From assembly GCA_030634715.1 (NCBI GenBank), contig DAOWAG010000039.1, positions 1 through 8,293 of the forward strand: DNA of 8,293 nt. The letters are read 5' to 3'. The notes beneath the pieces are model-generated. The model was not told the DNA's origin, did no database searches, and saw only the letters and a list, made by a program, of their open reading frames with translations. Numbering within the stretch: the stretch's first letter is position 1; the number at the start of each line of letters is the position of its first letter. A program made the position numbers and the translations under genes. Positions 1-6,306 of this stretch are shown piece after piece. This DNA comes from Candidatus Aegiribacteria sp. (GTDB lineage: Bacteria > Fermentibacterota > Fermentibacteria > Fermentibacterales > Fermentibacteraceae).

Positions 1-710
1 GATACTTTTTTTCTTCTGCGTCCCGCTCTTGCCGCGAGCAGACTCAGTTCAAAAAGGACATATAGAGGAAGGGTCAGCATTATCTGAGTCAGAGGATCTG
101 GAGGAGTCAGTAGAGCTGCTATGATAAGCAGTCCCACTATTATATGTCTTCTGAATCTTGCCAGAGACTGTGGAGTAACAACTCCCATCCTTACCAGTAT
201 AAGCACCAGGACAGGGAGCTGAAATGCGATACCGAAAAGCAGAATGAACCTTCCGAGAAAACTGATATAATTCGCAAGACTCCAGTCTCCGGTGATGTTT
301 CCGGTTTCAAAACTGTGAAATACACCAAGCACCGGTTTAAGCATCAGGAACCAGGCAAATGCCGCTCCTGCAAGAAAAAGGAGGACTGAGACAATCGCTG
401 CCCAGGTAGCTGTCTTCCTCTCCTTTCTGTACAATCCGGGAGAGACGAATCTCCAGAACTGATAGAATATTATCGGAGAAGAGGCAATAATACCTGCGGT
501 AAGCGAAAGATTGAGATGAGCTGAAAAAGCCTCCGCTGGAGCAAGAGTCTGGAGACTTTCGGGACCATGGATGAGTACCAGTGTCATCAGTTGTCTGCTG
601 AACAGGAAGAATACTATCACAGAACCCGCGAGCAGTCCCAGAACAATGAATATTCGCTTCCTCAGCTCTTCAAGGTGCTCCCAGAAACTGCCCTCAGTGA
701 TTTTTTTCAA
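1..710 (-). CDS. tatC: Sec-independent (Tat) protein translocase subunit TatC, 3' end beyond window
   Basis: TatC is the multispanning inner-membrane receptor of the twin-arginine pathway, which exports folded proteins; it recognises the RR signal peptide together with TatB/TatA. The 236 visible residues carry the family hallmarks: the N-terminal cytoplasmic motif WEHLEELRKR (residues 10-19), SPGLYRKERK (90-99, containing the conserved Glu), TPPDPLTQ (202-209, with the conserved Asp), and hydrophobic segments near 20-38, 68-88, 103-125, 150-174 and 189-225. The family is about 240-260 residues long, so only a short basic tail is missing. The start is TTG at 710-708: an in-frame TGA lies just upstream inside aroB and TTG is the only usual start codon before the conserved N-terminus. 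It begins 7 bases after the aroB stop, and no strong Shine-Dalgarno is visible. The frame was translated by hand and is open throughout. No tatA/tatB is seen in the window. Identity is secure; the start is well supported. Confidence 0.95.
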   Translation of the reverse strand, partial: MKKITEGSFWEHLEELRKRIFIVLGLLAGSVIVFFLFSRQLMTLVLIHGPESLQTLAPAEAFSAHLNLSLTAGIIASSPIIFYQFWRFVSPGLYRKERKTATWAAIVSVLLFLAGAAFAWFLMLKPVLGVFHSFETGNITGDWSLANYISFLGRFILLFGIAFQLPVLVLILVRMGVVTPQSLARFRRHIIVGLLIIAALLTPPDPLTQIMLTLPLYVLFELSLLAARAGRRRKKV

Positions 711-717
711 TCTGGAT

Positions 718-1818
718 CTACGCTCTCAGACAACTCAGGATCTCTGGAAGAATTTCCTCTTCCTGATCAGTTGTCATTGGGATTAACCTGCAGTCACCCC
801 AGTCAAAAGGGAGAGCCCAGATCCGTCCGCTTATTCTGGTTTTTTTATCATACTGAAGCAGTCTTGTGAGCACTTCAGAAGAAGGTATCCCCTCGATTTC
901 TGTTGGCAGACCGCTGATTTCCAGCAAGTGCTTGATCTCATCCGGAAGATCACTGTTTCCACCGTATCTGACAGCGATAGCGGCTTCAGCGATCATACCA
1001 AGGCCAACCGCTTCCCCATGAGACAGTCTGAATTCACTCGCGCTCTCAAGAGCATGTCCTACCGTATGTCCAAGGTTAAGAAGCATTCTGGAACCATTCT
1101 CAAGCAGGTCTTCAGAGACAATATCACCCTTTACCTTCAGACATCTCTCTATCATCTCAGTAATCTGATCTGAGGAGTTTTCCGCTTCACTCACTTCCTG
1201 AATAATAGTCTTGATTCCAGGATCACCAATAAGTGCGGTCTTCAATGCTTCTGCTATACCGTTCCGGAATTCCCGCCCGGGCAGTGTCTCGAGATATTCA
1301 GGCGCTATTACAATCATCTCCGCTGGATGAAAAGTGCCAATCTGGTTCTTTACTCCGGCAAGGTTCACTCCGGTTTTTCCACCAAGACATGCGTCCACCA
1401 TTGACAGAAGTGTGGTGGGAACGAGCATGAGTCTCAAACCTCTGAGGTAAGTAGATGCTGCCATTGCACCGATATCACACGTCAATCCGCCTCCTATAAC
1501 AATGAAAGGAGTATCTCTCCGGACTCCAGCTCCGGCCATGCTTTCCCAGATCTGATCAAGTGTGAATGTATTTTTCAGTTCCTCTGTGGCATCCATCAGA
1601 TAATGTCCGGAAGATGTTGAAAAAAGAGGTTGCAGATGATGATTCCACAGTCTTCCAACTTCTGAATCAACAACAAGAAAAGAACTCTTCCATTCGTCCG
1701 TCAGCTCTCGTATCCAGTTCAATCCATCAGCACCTGCACTTGAATTTGGATTGGGATACGTTCGAATTACAGTCACTGGATCATCGATGTGCAGTTTAAG
1801 ATTTTTCATAATACTCAT
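718..1818 (-). CDS. aroB: 3-dehydroquinate synthase
   Basis: AroB converts DAHP to 3-dehydroquinate, the second step of the shikimate pathway for aromatic amino acids; it is cytoplasmic and uses NAD+ and a divalent metal. Numbering here is from the furthest-upstream ATG (1827). The NAD-binding region VIGGGLTCDIG is at 110-120 and STYLRG at 125-130. The signature VPTTLLSMVDACLGGKTGVN (136-155) supplies Asp146 and Lys151. GIAEALK contributes Glu193, and NLGHTVGHALE and LSHGEAVGLGM contribute His254 and His270; these three are the expected metal ligands. YDKK (326-329) is also conserved. Length is normal for the family. Three in-frame ATGs exist (1827, 1818, 1809). I chose 1818 because it makes an ATGA overlap with the permease stop, as at other junctions here; none has a convincing Shine-Dalgarno at normal spacing. 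The N-terminal 100 residues are less conserved than the core. Function is secure; the exact start is not. Confidence 0.95.
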   Translation of the reverse strand: MSIMKNLKLHIDDPVTVIRTYPNPNSSAGADGLNWIRELTDEWKSSFLVVDSEVGRLWNHHLQPLFSTSSGHYLMDATEELKNTFTLDQIWESMAGAGVRRDTPFIVIGGGLTCDIGAMAASTYLRGLRLMLVPTTLLSMVDACLGGKTGVNLAGVKNQIGTFHPAEMIVIAPEYLETLPGREFRNGIAEALKTALIGDPGIKTIIQEVSEAENSSDQITEMIERCLKVKGDIVSEDLLENGSRMLLNLGHTVGHALESASEFRLSHGEAVGLGMIAEAAIAVRYGGNSDLPDEIKHLLEISGLPTEIEGIPSSEVLTRLLQYDKKTRISGRIWALPFDWGDCRLIPMTTDQEEEILPEILSCLRA

Positions 1819-3158
1819 GGCCCCCATACAAACCAGATGAACGCGGCTCCGGTGATAGTTGCGGCAAGGGTGAAAGGTAACCCTATTTTAACAAAGTCCA
1901 TGAAGGATACTTTAAACCCGTTCTTTCTCAGAACTGATACGGATACAATGTTCGCCGCGGCACCAACCGGTGAAATATTTCCGCCAAGACAAGCTCCTAT
2001 GAGCAATCCGAATGTGAGATAATAGTGACTCTGGCCAAGATTACCCATAGTCTGTGCAATCGCGTGCGTTACCGGAATCATAGCTGTAACATATGGAACA
2101 TTATCGATAAAAGCGCTGAATACGACAGCGCTTGTCACTATTAAAAGGAAAGCCAGCAGCGGATTGTTGCCCGATACACCTGCCAGGAACACACCAATTT
2201 TTTCCATGACTCCCAGCTGCTCCAGAGCTCCAACCATGAAGAAGATCCCTGCCAGCAGAAAGAGTGTATCCCAGTCGAATCCTCTTAGAATCGCTCTCGT
2301 AGATCGATTGCAGTACTTCTCTCCACATATGTTTCGAGGATATTTTCTTCTGTAAACGGAATGCCAGATAACAGCAACAGCCCCTCCTGCTGCGCAGAGG
2401 AGACCTGCTTCCAGACCGACACCGGGAAAGAAAAAACTGAGAGTTGCCAACCCGACAATCACACCTGCAAGCACCCATGCTGGAAACCAGCTGTTCACTT
2501 TCGGGATTTTCACCACAGGCAAGGCTCGCGGATCTCTTCTCAAGAACTTGTGCAGTACAAAGAAGGAAGCTATGGCTCCAATCTGAACTGCGAAGAATAT
2601 GCCCGGCTTTCCGTCCATGAAAAAGAAATCGTTAAAATCCATATTTTCCGCGGCTGCGAGAATCATGCTGGGGGGATCACCAATAAGAGTTGCTGTTCCC
2701 TGGAGATTACTGGCTACGGCAATTCCAATAAGGAGACCTACCGGATTTGCGTCCAGTTTTCTTGCGACTTCAAGGGCGATGGGGGCAACGATCATTACCG
2801 TTGCAACGTTTTCAACAAAAATGGAGATCACACCTGAAAGGATGCACAGATAAATAGCCGCGTGACCGTAATCTCTTGACCGAGTAACAATATGCGCTGC
2901 AAGATATCCCGGTATTCCGACTTCAATAAGAACTTCAGCAATTAACAGAATACCGGAGAATATCAGCAGTACACTGAAGTTGATTCCTGAGAAAACAGTA
3001 CCCATTTCCTGCCAGCCTGCAAAGCATCCCAGTATCATACTGAAAAGAATAGCCAGAATGGCTGATATCCATATTGCAAGTCCCCGTTTTTTATGAGCGA
3101 CAGCAATATAGGCGTACGCTGCAAGAAAAAATATCGAGAATACCAGGCCTGAATTCAA
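1815..3158 (-). CDS. ArsB/NhaD-type (ion transporter superfamily) permease, substrate unknown
   Basis: This is an inner-membrane secondary transporter of 447 residues with roughly 10-12 hydrophobic segments. It carries the paired half-site motifs of the ArsB/NhaD/SLC13 group: ENVATVMIVAP (116-126) followed by SNLQGTATLIGDPPSMIL (150-167) in the first half, and DNVPYVTAMIP (352-362) followed by GGNISPVGAAANIV (392-405) in the second. These two similar halves fit the inverted-repeat architecture of the superfamily, in which such loops form the substrate and cation site. A basic cytoplasmic loop lies at about 266-297. Members transport arsenite, Na+/H+ or dicarboxylates, and the sequence alone does not decide between them. 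No arsR/arsC or Na+-linked gene adjoins it. The start is TTG (3158), 2 bases after the lipoprotein stop, with AGGA 8 bases upstream; no better in-frame start precedes the first membrane segment. Family assignment is firm, substrate open. Confidence 0.88.
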   Translation of the reverse strand: MNSGLVFSIFFLAAYAYIAVAHKKRGLAIWISAILAILFSMILGCFAGWQEMGTVFSGINFSVLLIFSGILLIAEVLIEVGIPGYLAAHIVTRSRDYGHAAIYLCILSGVISIFVENVATVMIVAPIALEVARKLDANPVGLLIGIAVASNLQGTATLIGDPPSMILAAAENMDFNDFFFMDGKPGIFFAVQIGAIASFFVLHKFLRRDPRALPVVKIPKVNSWFPAWVLAGVIVGLATLSFFFPGVGLEAGLLCAAGGAVAVIWHSVYRRKYPRNICGEKYCNRSTRAILRGFDWDTLFLLAGIFFMVGALEQLGVMEKIGVFLAGVSGNNPLLAFLLIVTSAVVFSAFIDNVPYVTAMIPVTHAIAQTMGNLGQSHYYLTFGLLIGACLGGNISPVGAAANIVSVSVLRKNGFKVSFMDFVKIGLPFTLAATITGAAFIWFVWGP

Positions 3159-3160
3159 GC

Positions 3161-3814
3161 TCAGTTTCCTGGATTATATTCTACAAGAGTCAGTGTACTG
3201 TCTGCTGTTGTACTGGAAACCATTCCAACATTCGGTGCCAGCCACATATGCCTGCTCACGATAGTTGTCTCAGGATTGAATCCGCTGACTCGAATCCAGT
3301 TTATGGTTGTCTCATACTGATGGATATGATAGCAGTCCGACCATTCTCCGTCGGGACTTGTTTCAATTCCGAGTACGGTTGAAGCCCTTTTCCAGTCATG
3401 GCTTATAGTTACTCCCTGACTGACCGCAAATGTTGAGATGCTGTCATTTCTTGTGTATCCGGTAACCAAAGGCCAGTCCAGCCATGTCACCCAGGCCTGA
3501 TATAGAGGAACTTCATATCCGTTGAACATGACTCTATGGTCTTCGTAATGTTCAAGCTTATTGCTTCCGTCAATCCAGTAAGAGTAGTCCGCTCCGGAAA
3601 GAACCCTGTAGCATGCCCTCTCTCCAATTTCTGTCTGATCAATAACTGTGACAATCAGACTGCCGCTCTCATTGATGGAGTACTCCCACTGACTGCCGAT
3701 ACTGCTTATCGGAAAGTAGTTTGAACCCAGCCTGTAAAACAGCGGATTTCTGTCGCAACCAGCTAAAGTGACAATCAGCACAATTGCCAGGACCGGTATC
3801 AGTAACTTTCTCAC
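3161..3814 (-). CDS. Predicted lipoprotein of unknown function
   Basis: A 217-residue exported protein with a clear lipoprotein signal: MRK, a hydrophobic stretch, then the lipobox LAGC with the acylated Cys at residue 20. Asp follows at +2; in enterobacteria that favours inner-membrane retention, but the rule may not hold here. The mature part is rich in Tyr, Trp and Ser/Thr and predicted mostly beta. YFPISSIGSQWEY (33-45) and MWLAPNVGMV (190-199) resemble the opening 'G..W.Y' and closing 'ApgVGlV' signatures seen in many beta-rich lipoproteins, so a single beta-sandwich-like domain is plausible. Two further Cys (68, 161) could pair. No enzymatic motif is visible. The start is GTG, overlapping the stop of the upstream barrel gene as GTGA, with a strong AGGGAGGTGA site. 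It probably works with that barrel protein, on position alone. I do not recognise a named family. Confidence 0.8.
   Translation of the reverse strand: MRKLLIPVLAIVLIVTLAGCDRNPLFYRLGSNYFPISSIGSQWEYSINESGSLIVTVIDQTEIGERACYRVLSGADYSYWIDGSNKLEHYEDHRVMFNGYEVPLYQAWVTWLDWPLVTGYTRNDSISTFAVSQGVTISHDWKRASTVLGIETSPDGEWSDCYHIHQYETTINWIRVSGFNPETTIVSRHMWLAPNVGMVSSTTADSTLTLVEYNPGN
3167..3170 (-). promoter_or_regulatory. Ribosome binding site for the permease gene
   Basis: AGGA on the minus strand, 8 bases before TTG 3158, within the last codons of the lipoprotein gene. It is modest in strength but correctly spaced. Confidence 0.5.
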
Positions 3815-4338
3815 AACGTCACCTCCCTGGAAATACCGAAAAGGAGAGTGAAAGAATCACCTGTTTCTTTCTCACCAAGCACACTTGAGTAATCTACTCC
3901 AGTTCTTCCTCTGAATCCTGCTCCCATACTGAAATCCCATCTCATTCCGACCCTCCAGAAAGGATCCCAGGATACAGGGTCGGCGCCATCGCCATTACTC
4001 AGCGAACTGCGGCAGATCCCGAATCCGCACTCAATCCCAGGATTGAATACACTACCCCATGGTCTAAGATAATATCCAACGTTTATTCCTGGTTTCAGGA
4101 GAGTAAAGGTTGCCGATCCCTGATCAGCCCCTCCATACACATTTCCATTAATCAATCCTCCCACTCTCAGGGAAGGCGTGACGATCCAGGACGCGGACAA
4201 TCCAACATCTACTCCGGTACTCAGACTGTTCCCCCATTGACCTGTAGGAAATGACGGCCCACCCGTTGCGACCAGTTCAATATCAATGGCTGCGCACGCT
4301 ATCATGGCAGCAAATGTCAGTATCATGGCATACCTCAA
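3811..4338 (-). CDS. Small exported protein, probable outer-membrane beta-barrel
   Basis: A 175-residue protein of unrecognised family. The N-terminus (MRYAMILTFAAMIACAA) is a short signal peptide, and cleavage near Ala16-Ala17 is plausible; Cys15 sits in a weak lipobox-like context (MIAC), so lipidation cannot be excluded. The mature part shows alternating hydrophobic/polar strands with Gly and aromatic residues: 42-51, 57-68, 83-91, 102-109, 127-134, 136-149 and 161-172. This suggests an 8-strand-like small barrel of the OmpW/OmpX size class. The C-terminus (SREVTL) lacks the usual terminal Phe of enterobacterial barrels. Cys104 and Cys109 are close together. The start is TTG at 4338, overlapping the yycJ stop as TTGA, with a textbook AAGGAGGT 8 bases upstream; an alternative ATG at 4326 would drop the only basic signal-peptide residue. 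It is followed directly by the lipoprotein gene. The barrel call is an inference from strand pattern. Confidence 0.7.
   Translation of the reverse strand: MRYAMILTFAAMIACAAIDIELVATGGPSFPTGQWGNSLSTGVDVGLSASWIVTPSLRVGGLINGNVYGGADQGSATFTLLKPGINVGYYLRPWGSVFNPGIECGFGICRSSLSNGDGADPVSWDPFWRVGMRWDFSMGAGFRGRTGVDYSSVLGEKETGDSFTLLFGISREVTL
3819..3828 (-). promoter_or_regulatory. Ribosome binding site for the lipoprotein gene
   Basis: AGGGAGGTGA on the minus strand, with GGAGG 7 bases before GTG 3814. It lies within the last codons of the barrel-protein gene and supports the GTG start and coupled translation. Confidence 0.8.
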
Positions 4339-5114
4339 TGAAATCTACCTCCTTGCAAATCCAGAGCTGGCAGTGCCATATCCTGCATGCCGGTCAGGAT
4401 TTTCAATGATTCTCCCGCTACTTTCCTTAATGCCTTCTCCGCAAGATCAGGAAGATTGTTCTCCTGACTCAGATGCGCAAGAACACAAACTTCCAGATTC
4501 TCGTGACGAACTGTATCCAGCAGCTCCGCAGCAGCCTGATTCGAGAGATGACCGGTGGTTGAAGCGATCCTCTGCTTCAGGCTCCATGGGTAATTCCCTT
4601 CCCAGAGCATATCTTCATCATGGTTGAATTCCAGAACCAGTGCAGTACATCCGGAAAGACTTTCCTTTACCAGAGGACTGGACTGCCCCAGATCAGTGGC
4701 GATTCCAAGTCTACCGGAATCCCATGCGATTACATACCCTGATGGATCGGCTGCGTCATGAGCAACACTGAACGCGCTTATCGAATATGATCCAAAATCA
4801 ATACTGGTCCCATTTGGAAACACATGAATCTCCTGAATCTTACCAAGTCTGTGTCTGGAAGCGTTCAAAGTTCCCTCCGTGGCAAAAACAGGAATTCCCC
4901 ACTTTCTCGACAGTACACCTGCACCTTTTACATGATCCGAATGTTCGTGACTGATGAACAGCGCTTGAGGATGTATACCGGTAAAACCGGAATCAACAAG
5001 CCTGGATGTATGCAGCTTCCCGCTCAATCCAGCATCTATGAATATCATCGTACCTTCATGTTCTACAGTAAGAGCATTACCCCTGCTGCCACTGGCGAGT
5101 ACACCAAGTCTCAT
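4335..5114 (-). CDS. yycJ: YycJ/WalJ-type metallo-beta-lactamase-fold hydrolase
   Basis: A cytoplasmic dinuclear metallohydrolase of 259 residues, the usual family length. Visible metal-binding motifs in order are HEHSDH (56-61), His119 in SVAHDA, Asp141 in IATDLG and His214 in LAHLSQENN. Family-specific blocks match YycJ: VLASGSRGNA at the N-terminus, FNHDEDML (163-170), YPWSLKQRI (175-183) and GHLSNQAA (188-195). From family knowledge, YycJ/WalJ sits in the walRK cluster of Firmicutes, and a Bacillus homologue has been reported as a 5'-3' exonuclease linked to mismatch repair; here there is no WalRK in view, so a nuclease role is an inference. The ATG start overlaps the preceding stop (ATGA) and has AGGGAGG 9 bases upstream. 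Residues predicted to bind metal are intact, so the enzyme should be active. Confidence 0.9.
   Translation of the reverse strand: MRLGVLASGSRGNALTVEHEGTMIFIDAGLSGKLHTSRLVDSGFTGIHPQALFISHEHSDHVKGAGVLSRKWGIPVFATEGTLNASRHRLGKIQEIHVFPNGTSIDFGSYSISAFSVAHDAADPSGYVIAWDSGRLGIATDLGQSSPLVKESLSGCTALVLEFNHDEDMLWEGNYPWSLKQRIASTTGHLSNQAAAELLDTVRHENLEVCVLAHLSQENNLPDLAEKALRKVAGESLKILTGMQDMALPALDLQGGRFH
4347..4354 (-). promoter_or_regulatory. Ribosome binding site for the barrel-protein gene
   Basis: AAGGAGGT on the minus strand, inside the end of yycJ, 8 bases before TTG 4338. It is a full match to the anti-Shine-Dalgarno and decides for the TTG start over the ATG at 4326. Confidence 0.8.
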
Positions 5115-6295
5115 AAAGCAGTTCCTCCCTCATTAGAAACTCGATGAAATACAGCTGAATCAACAGGATATTCCGGATGCCCTGTCTGACCCCAGAAATT
5201 TCTGAGAATCCATGTGCTGTCAGGGGAGAGTGAGTTAAGGCTGAACACACAGATACCGCTGCCTCCCCGCTCAAGTGCTTCTCGTGCACCTGTTAATGCA
5301 GAAGTAATCGGCTGATTGTAAATTCCTATTCCGTGAATCACTCTTGAGGGATTGATTCCGGTTCCGAGAATTGCCAGTTCCCTGGCCTTTGCTGCATCAG
5401 TAGTATAGGCCATCGTGCAGACAAAATCGACAAGTCCCGCAGAAAGCCAGTATCTCCAGTCACAGCCATAATGGCTGGCAGCTTCGAATGGATCAGCCAT
5501 TACAGCACATGACAGAAGCGTTTCCGGTGATTCACTTCTGAGAGCGGATCGCACAGTCTCCACTGTCATGGTGACCTGATCAATTCTCCATTGAGACCAC
5601 AATTCAGACAGTTCTTCCGCACCACCGCTCCTTCTGAAGAGATCCAGCGGGTCTCTTCCCGTTCTGAAATAGAACGCGTCCAGTGCGGATGACTCAAATC
5701 CAAAGGAGGGATTTGGATAGCGAATATAATCGAGGTGAATTCCATCAATATTGTACTCAGTCGCGATTTCAACAGCGATATCCGCAATATATTCTCGAAC
5801 CTCGGATACAGCGGGAGATAGAGTAGCTCCCACAATTCCTTTATCCTCACATTCTATGCGAGAGTAGTCTCTGGTTGATCGACCATATTTATCAGCTATA
5901 AACCAATCAGGATGGGAATACCAGATATGTGTAGAATCGGAAGGCGGCTGCGGAGCGGACCACACAAGAAAAGCATTTACCCAGGCATGAACTTCCATTC
6001 CTCGAGGGCGAGCTCGCATTATAATGTAATCAAGTGGATCGAAATTCCGCTGAAAAGCGGCCAATGGAAGTATGGAGGAATTGTAGTAGGCTTCAGCTCT
6101 GCCTACTACCTGCACAATAAGACCATTTGCTCCAGCTTCAGAAGCATTCTCTATGAGCGCATCTATCGACTCAGGGCTGGTCAGCCCGTCTCTCACAACC
6201 CAGAAGTATCGGCTTGCACATACAGGAACAGTTCCCTGGACTACCCCTGCGAAAATAAGCATGACCAACAGTAATACTCGCAATTCTATCTTCAT
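5111..6295 (-). CDS. Secreted glycoside hydrolase-like protein, GHL10 family (DUF187)
   Basis: The product is an exported TIM-barrel protein of about 394 residues. A signal peptide (MKIELRVLLLVMLIFAG onward) ends near the VCAS site, and the mature chain starts around RYFWVVRDGL. The GHL10 core then follows: a strand/helix with IENASEAGANGLIVQV, GMEVHAWVNAFLVW, HPDWFI, the LSPAVSEVREYIADI block, and the diagnostic IDGIHLDYIRYP, whose second Asp is the likely catalytic or substrate-binding acid. MAYT and a C-terminal barrel strand (GICVFSLNSL) complete it. Relatives include YngK and E. coli DigH (YddW), a GHL10 enzyme acting on stem-peptide-free peptidoglycan at division, so a cell-wall substrate is plausible but not shown. 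I chose ATG 6295, which has AGGTGA 5 bases upstream, over GTG 6304, which would overlap the previous stop but lacks a ribosome site and adds three residues. The family is firm and the substrate inferred. Confidence 0.88.
   Translation of the reverse strand: MKIELRVLLLVMLIFAGVVQGTVPVCASRYFWVVRDGLTSPESIDALIENASEAGANGLIVQVVGRAEAYYNSSILPLAAFQRNFDPLDYIIMRARPRGMEVHAWVNAFLVWSAPQPPSDSTHIWYSHPDWFIADKYGRSTRDYSRIECEDKGIVGATLSPAVSEVREYIADIAVEIATEYNIDGIHLDYIRYPNPSFGFESSALDAFYFRTGRDPLDLFRRSGGAEELSELWSQWRIDQVTMTVETVRSALRSESPETLLSCAVMADPFEAASHYGCDWRYWLSAGLVDFVCTMAYTTDAAKARELAILGTGINPSRVIHGIGIYNQPITSALTGAREALERGGSGICVFSLNSLSPDSTWILRNFWGQTGHPEYPVDSAVFHRVSNEGGTAL
5124..5130 (-). promoter_or_regulatory. Ribosome binding site for yycJ
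   Basis: AGGGAGG on the minus strand, 9 bases before ATG 5114 and inside the end of the glycoside-hydrolase-like gene. Confidence 0.7.
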
Positions 6296-6300
6296 GTTCT

Positions 6301-6306
6301 TCACCT
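6301..6306 (-). promoter_or_regulatory. Ribosome binding site for the GHL10 gene
   Basis: AGGTGA on the minus strand, containing the stop codon of the upstream aminotransferase, 5 bases before ATG 6295. It favours that ATG over the GTG at 6304, which lies within the site itself. Confidence 0.6.

Noticed and set aside
567..869. Plus-strand frames opposite the tatC/aroB junction
   Set aside because: They lie opposite two confidently identified genes and look low in coding signal; no domain is seen.
2101..2478. Minus-strand 125-codon frame inside the permease gene
   Set aside because: It is an alternate frame of the permease coding sequence, with Arg/Ser/Cys-rich composition and no recognisable motif.
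2361..2837. Plus-strand open frame of 158 codons opposite the permease gene
   Set aside because: It is antisense to highly conserved transporter motifs, its product is Cys/Ser/His-rich without any domain pattern, and it has no coupling to other genes; best read as a shadow.
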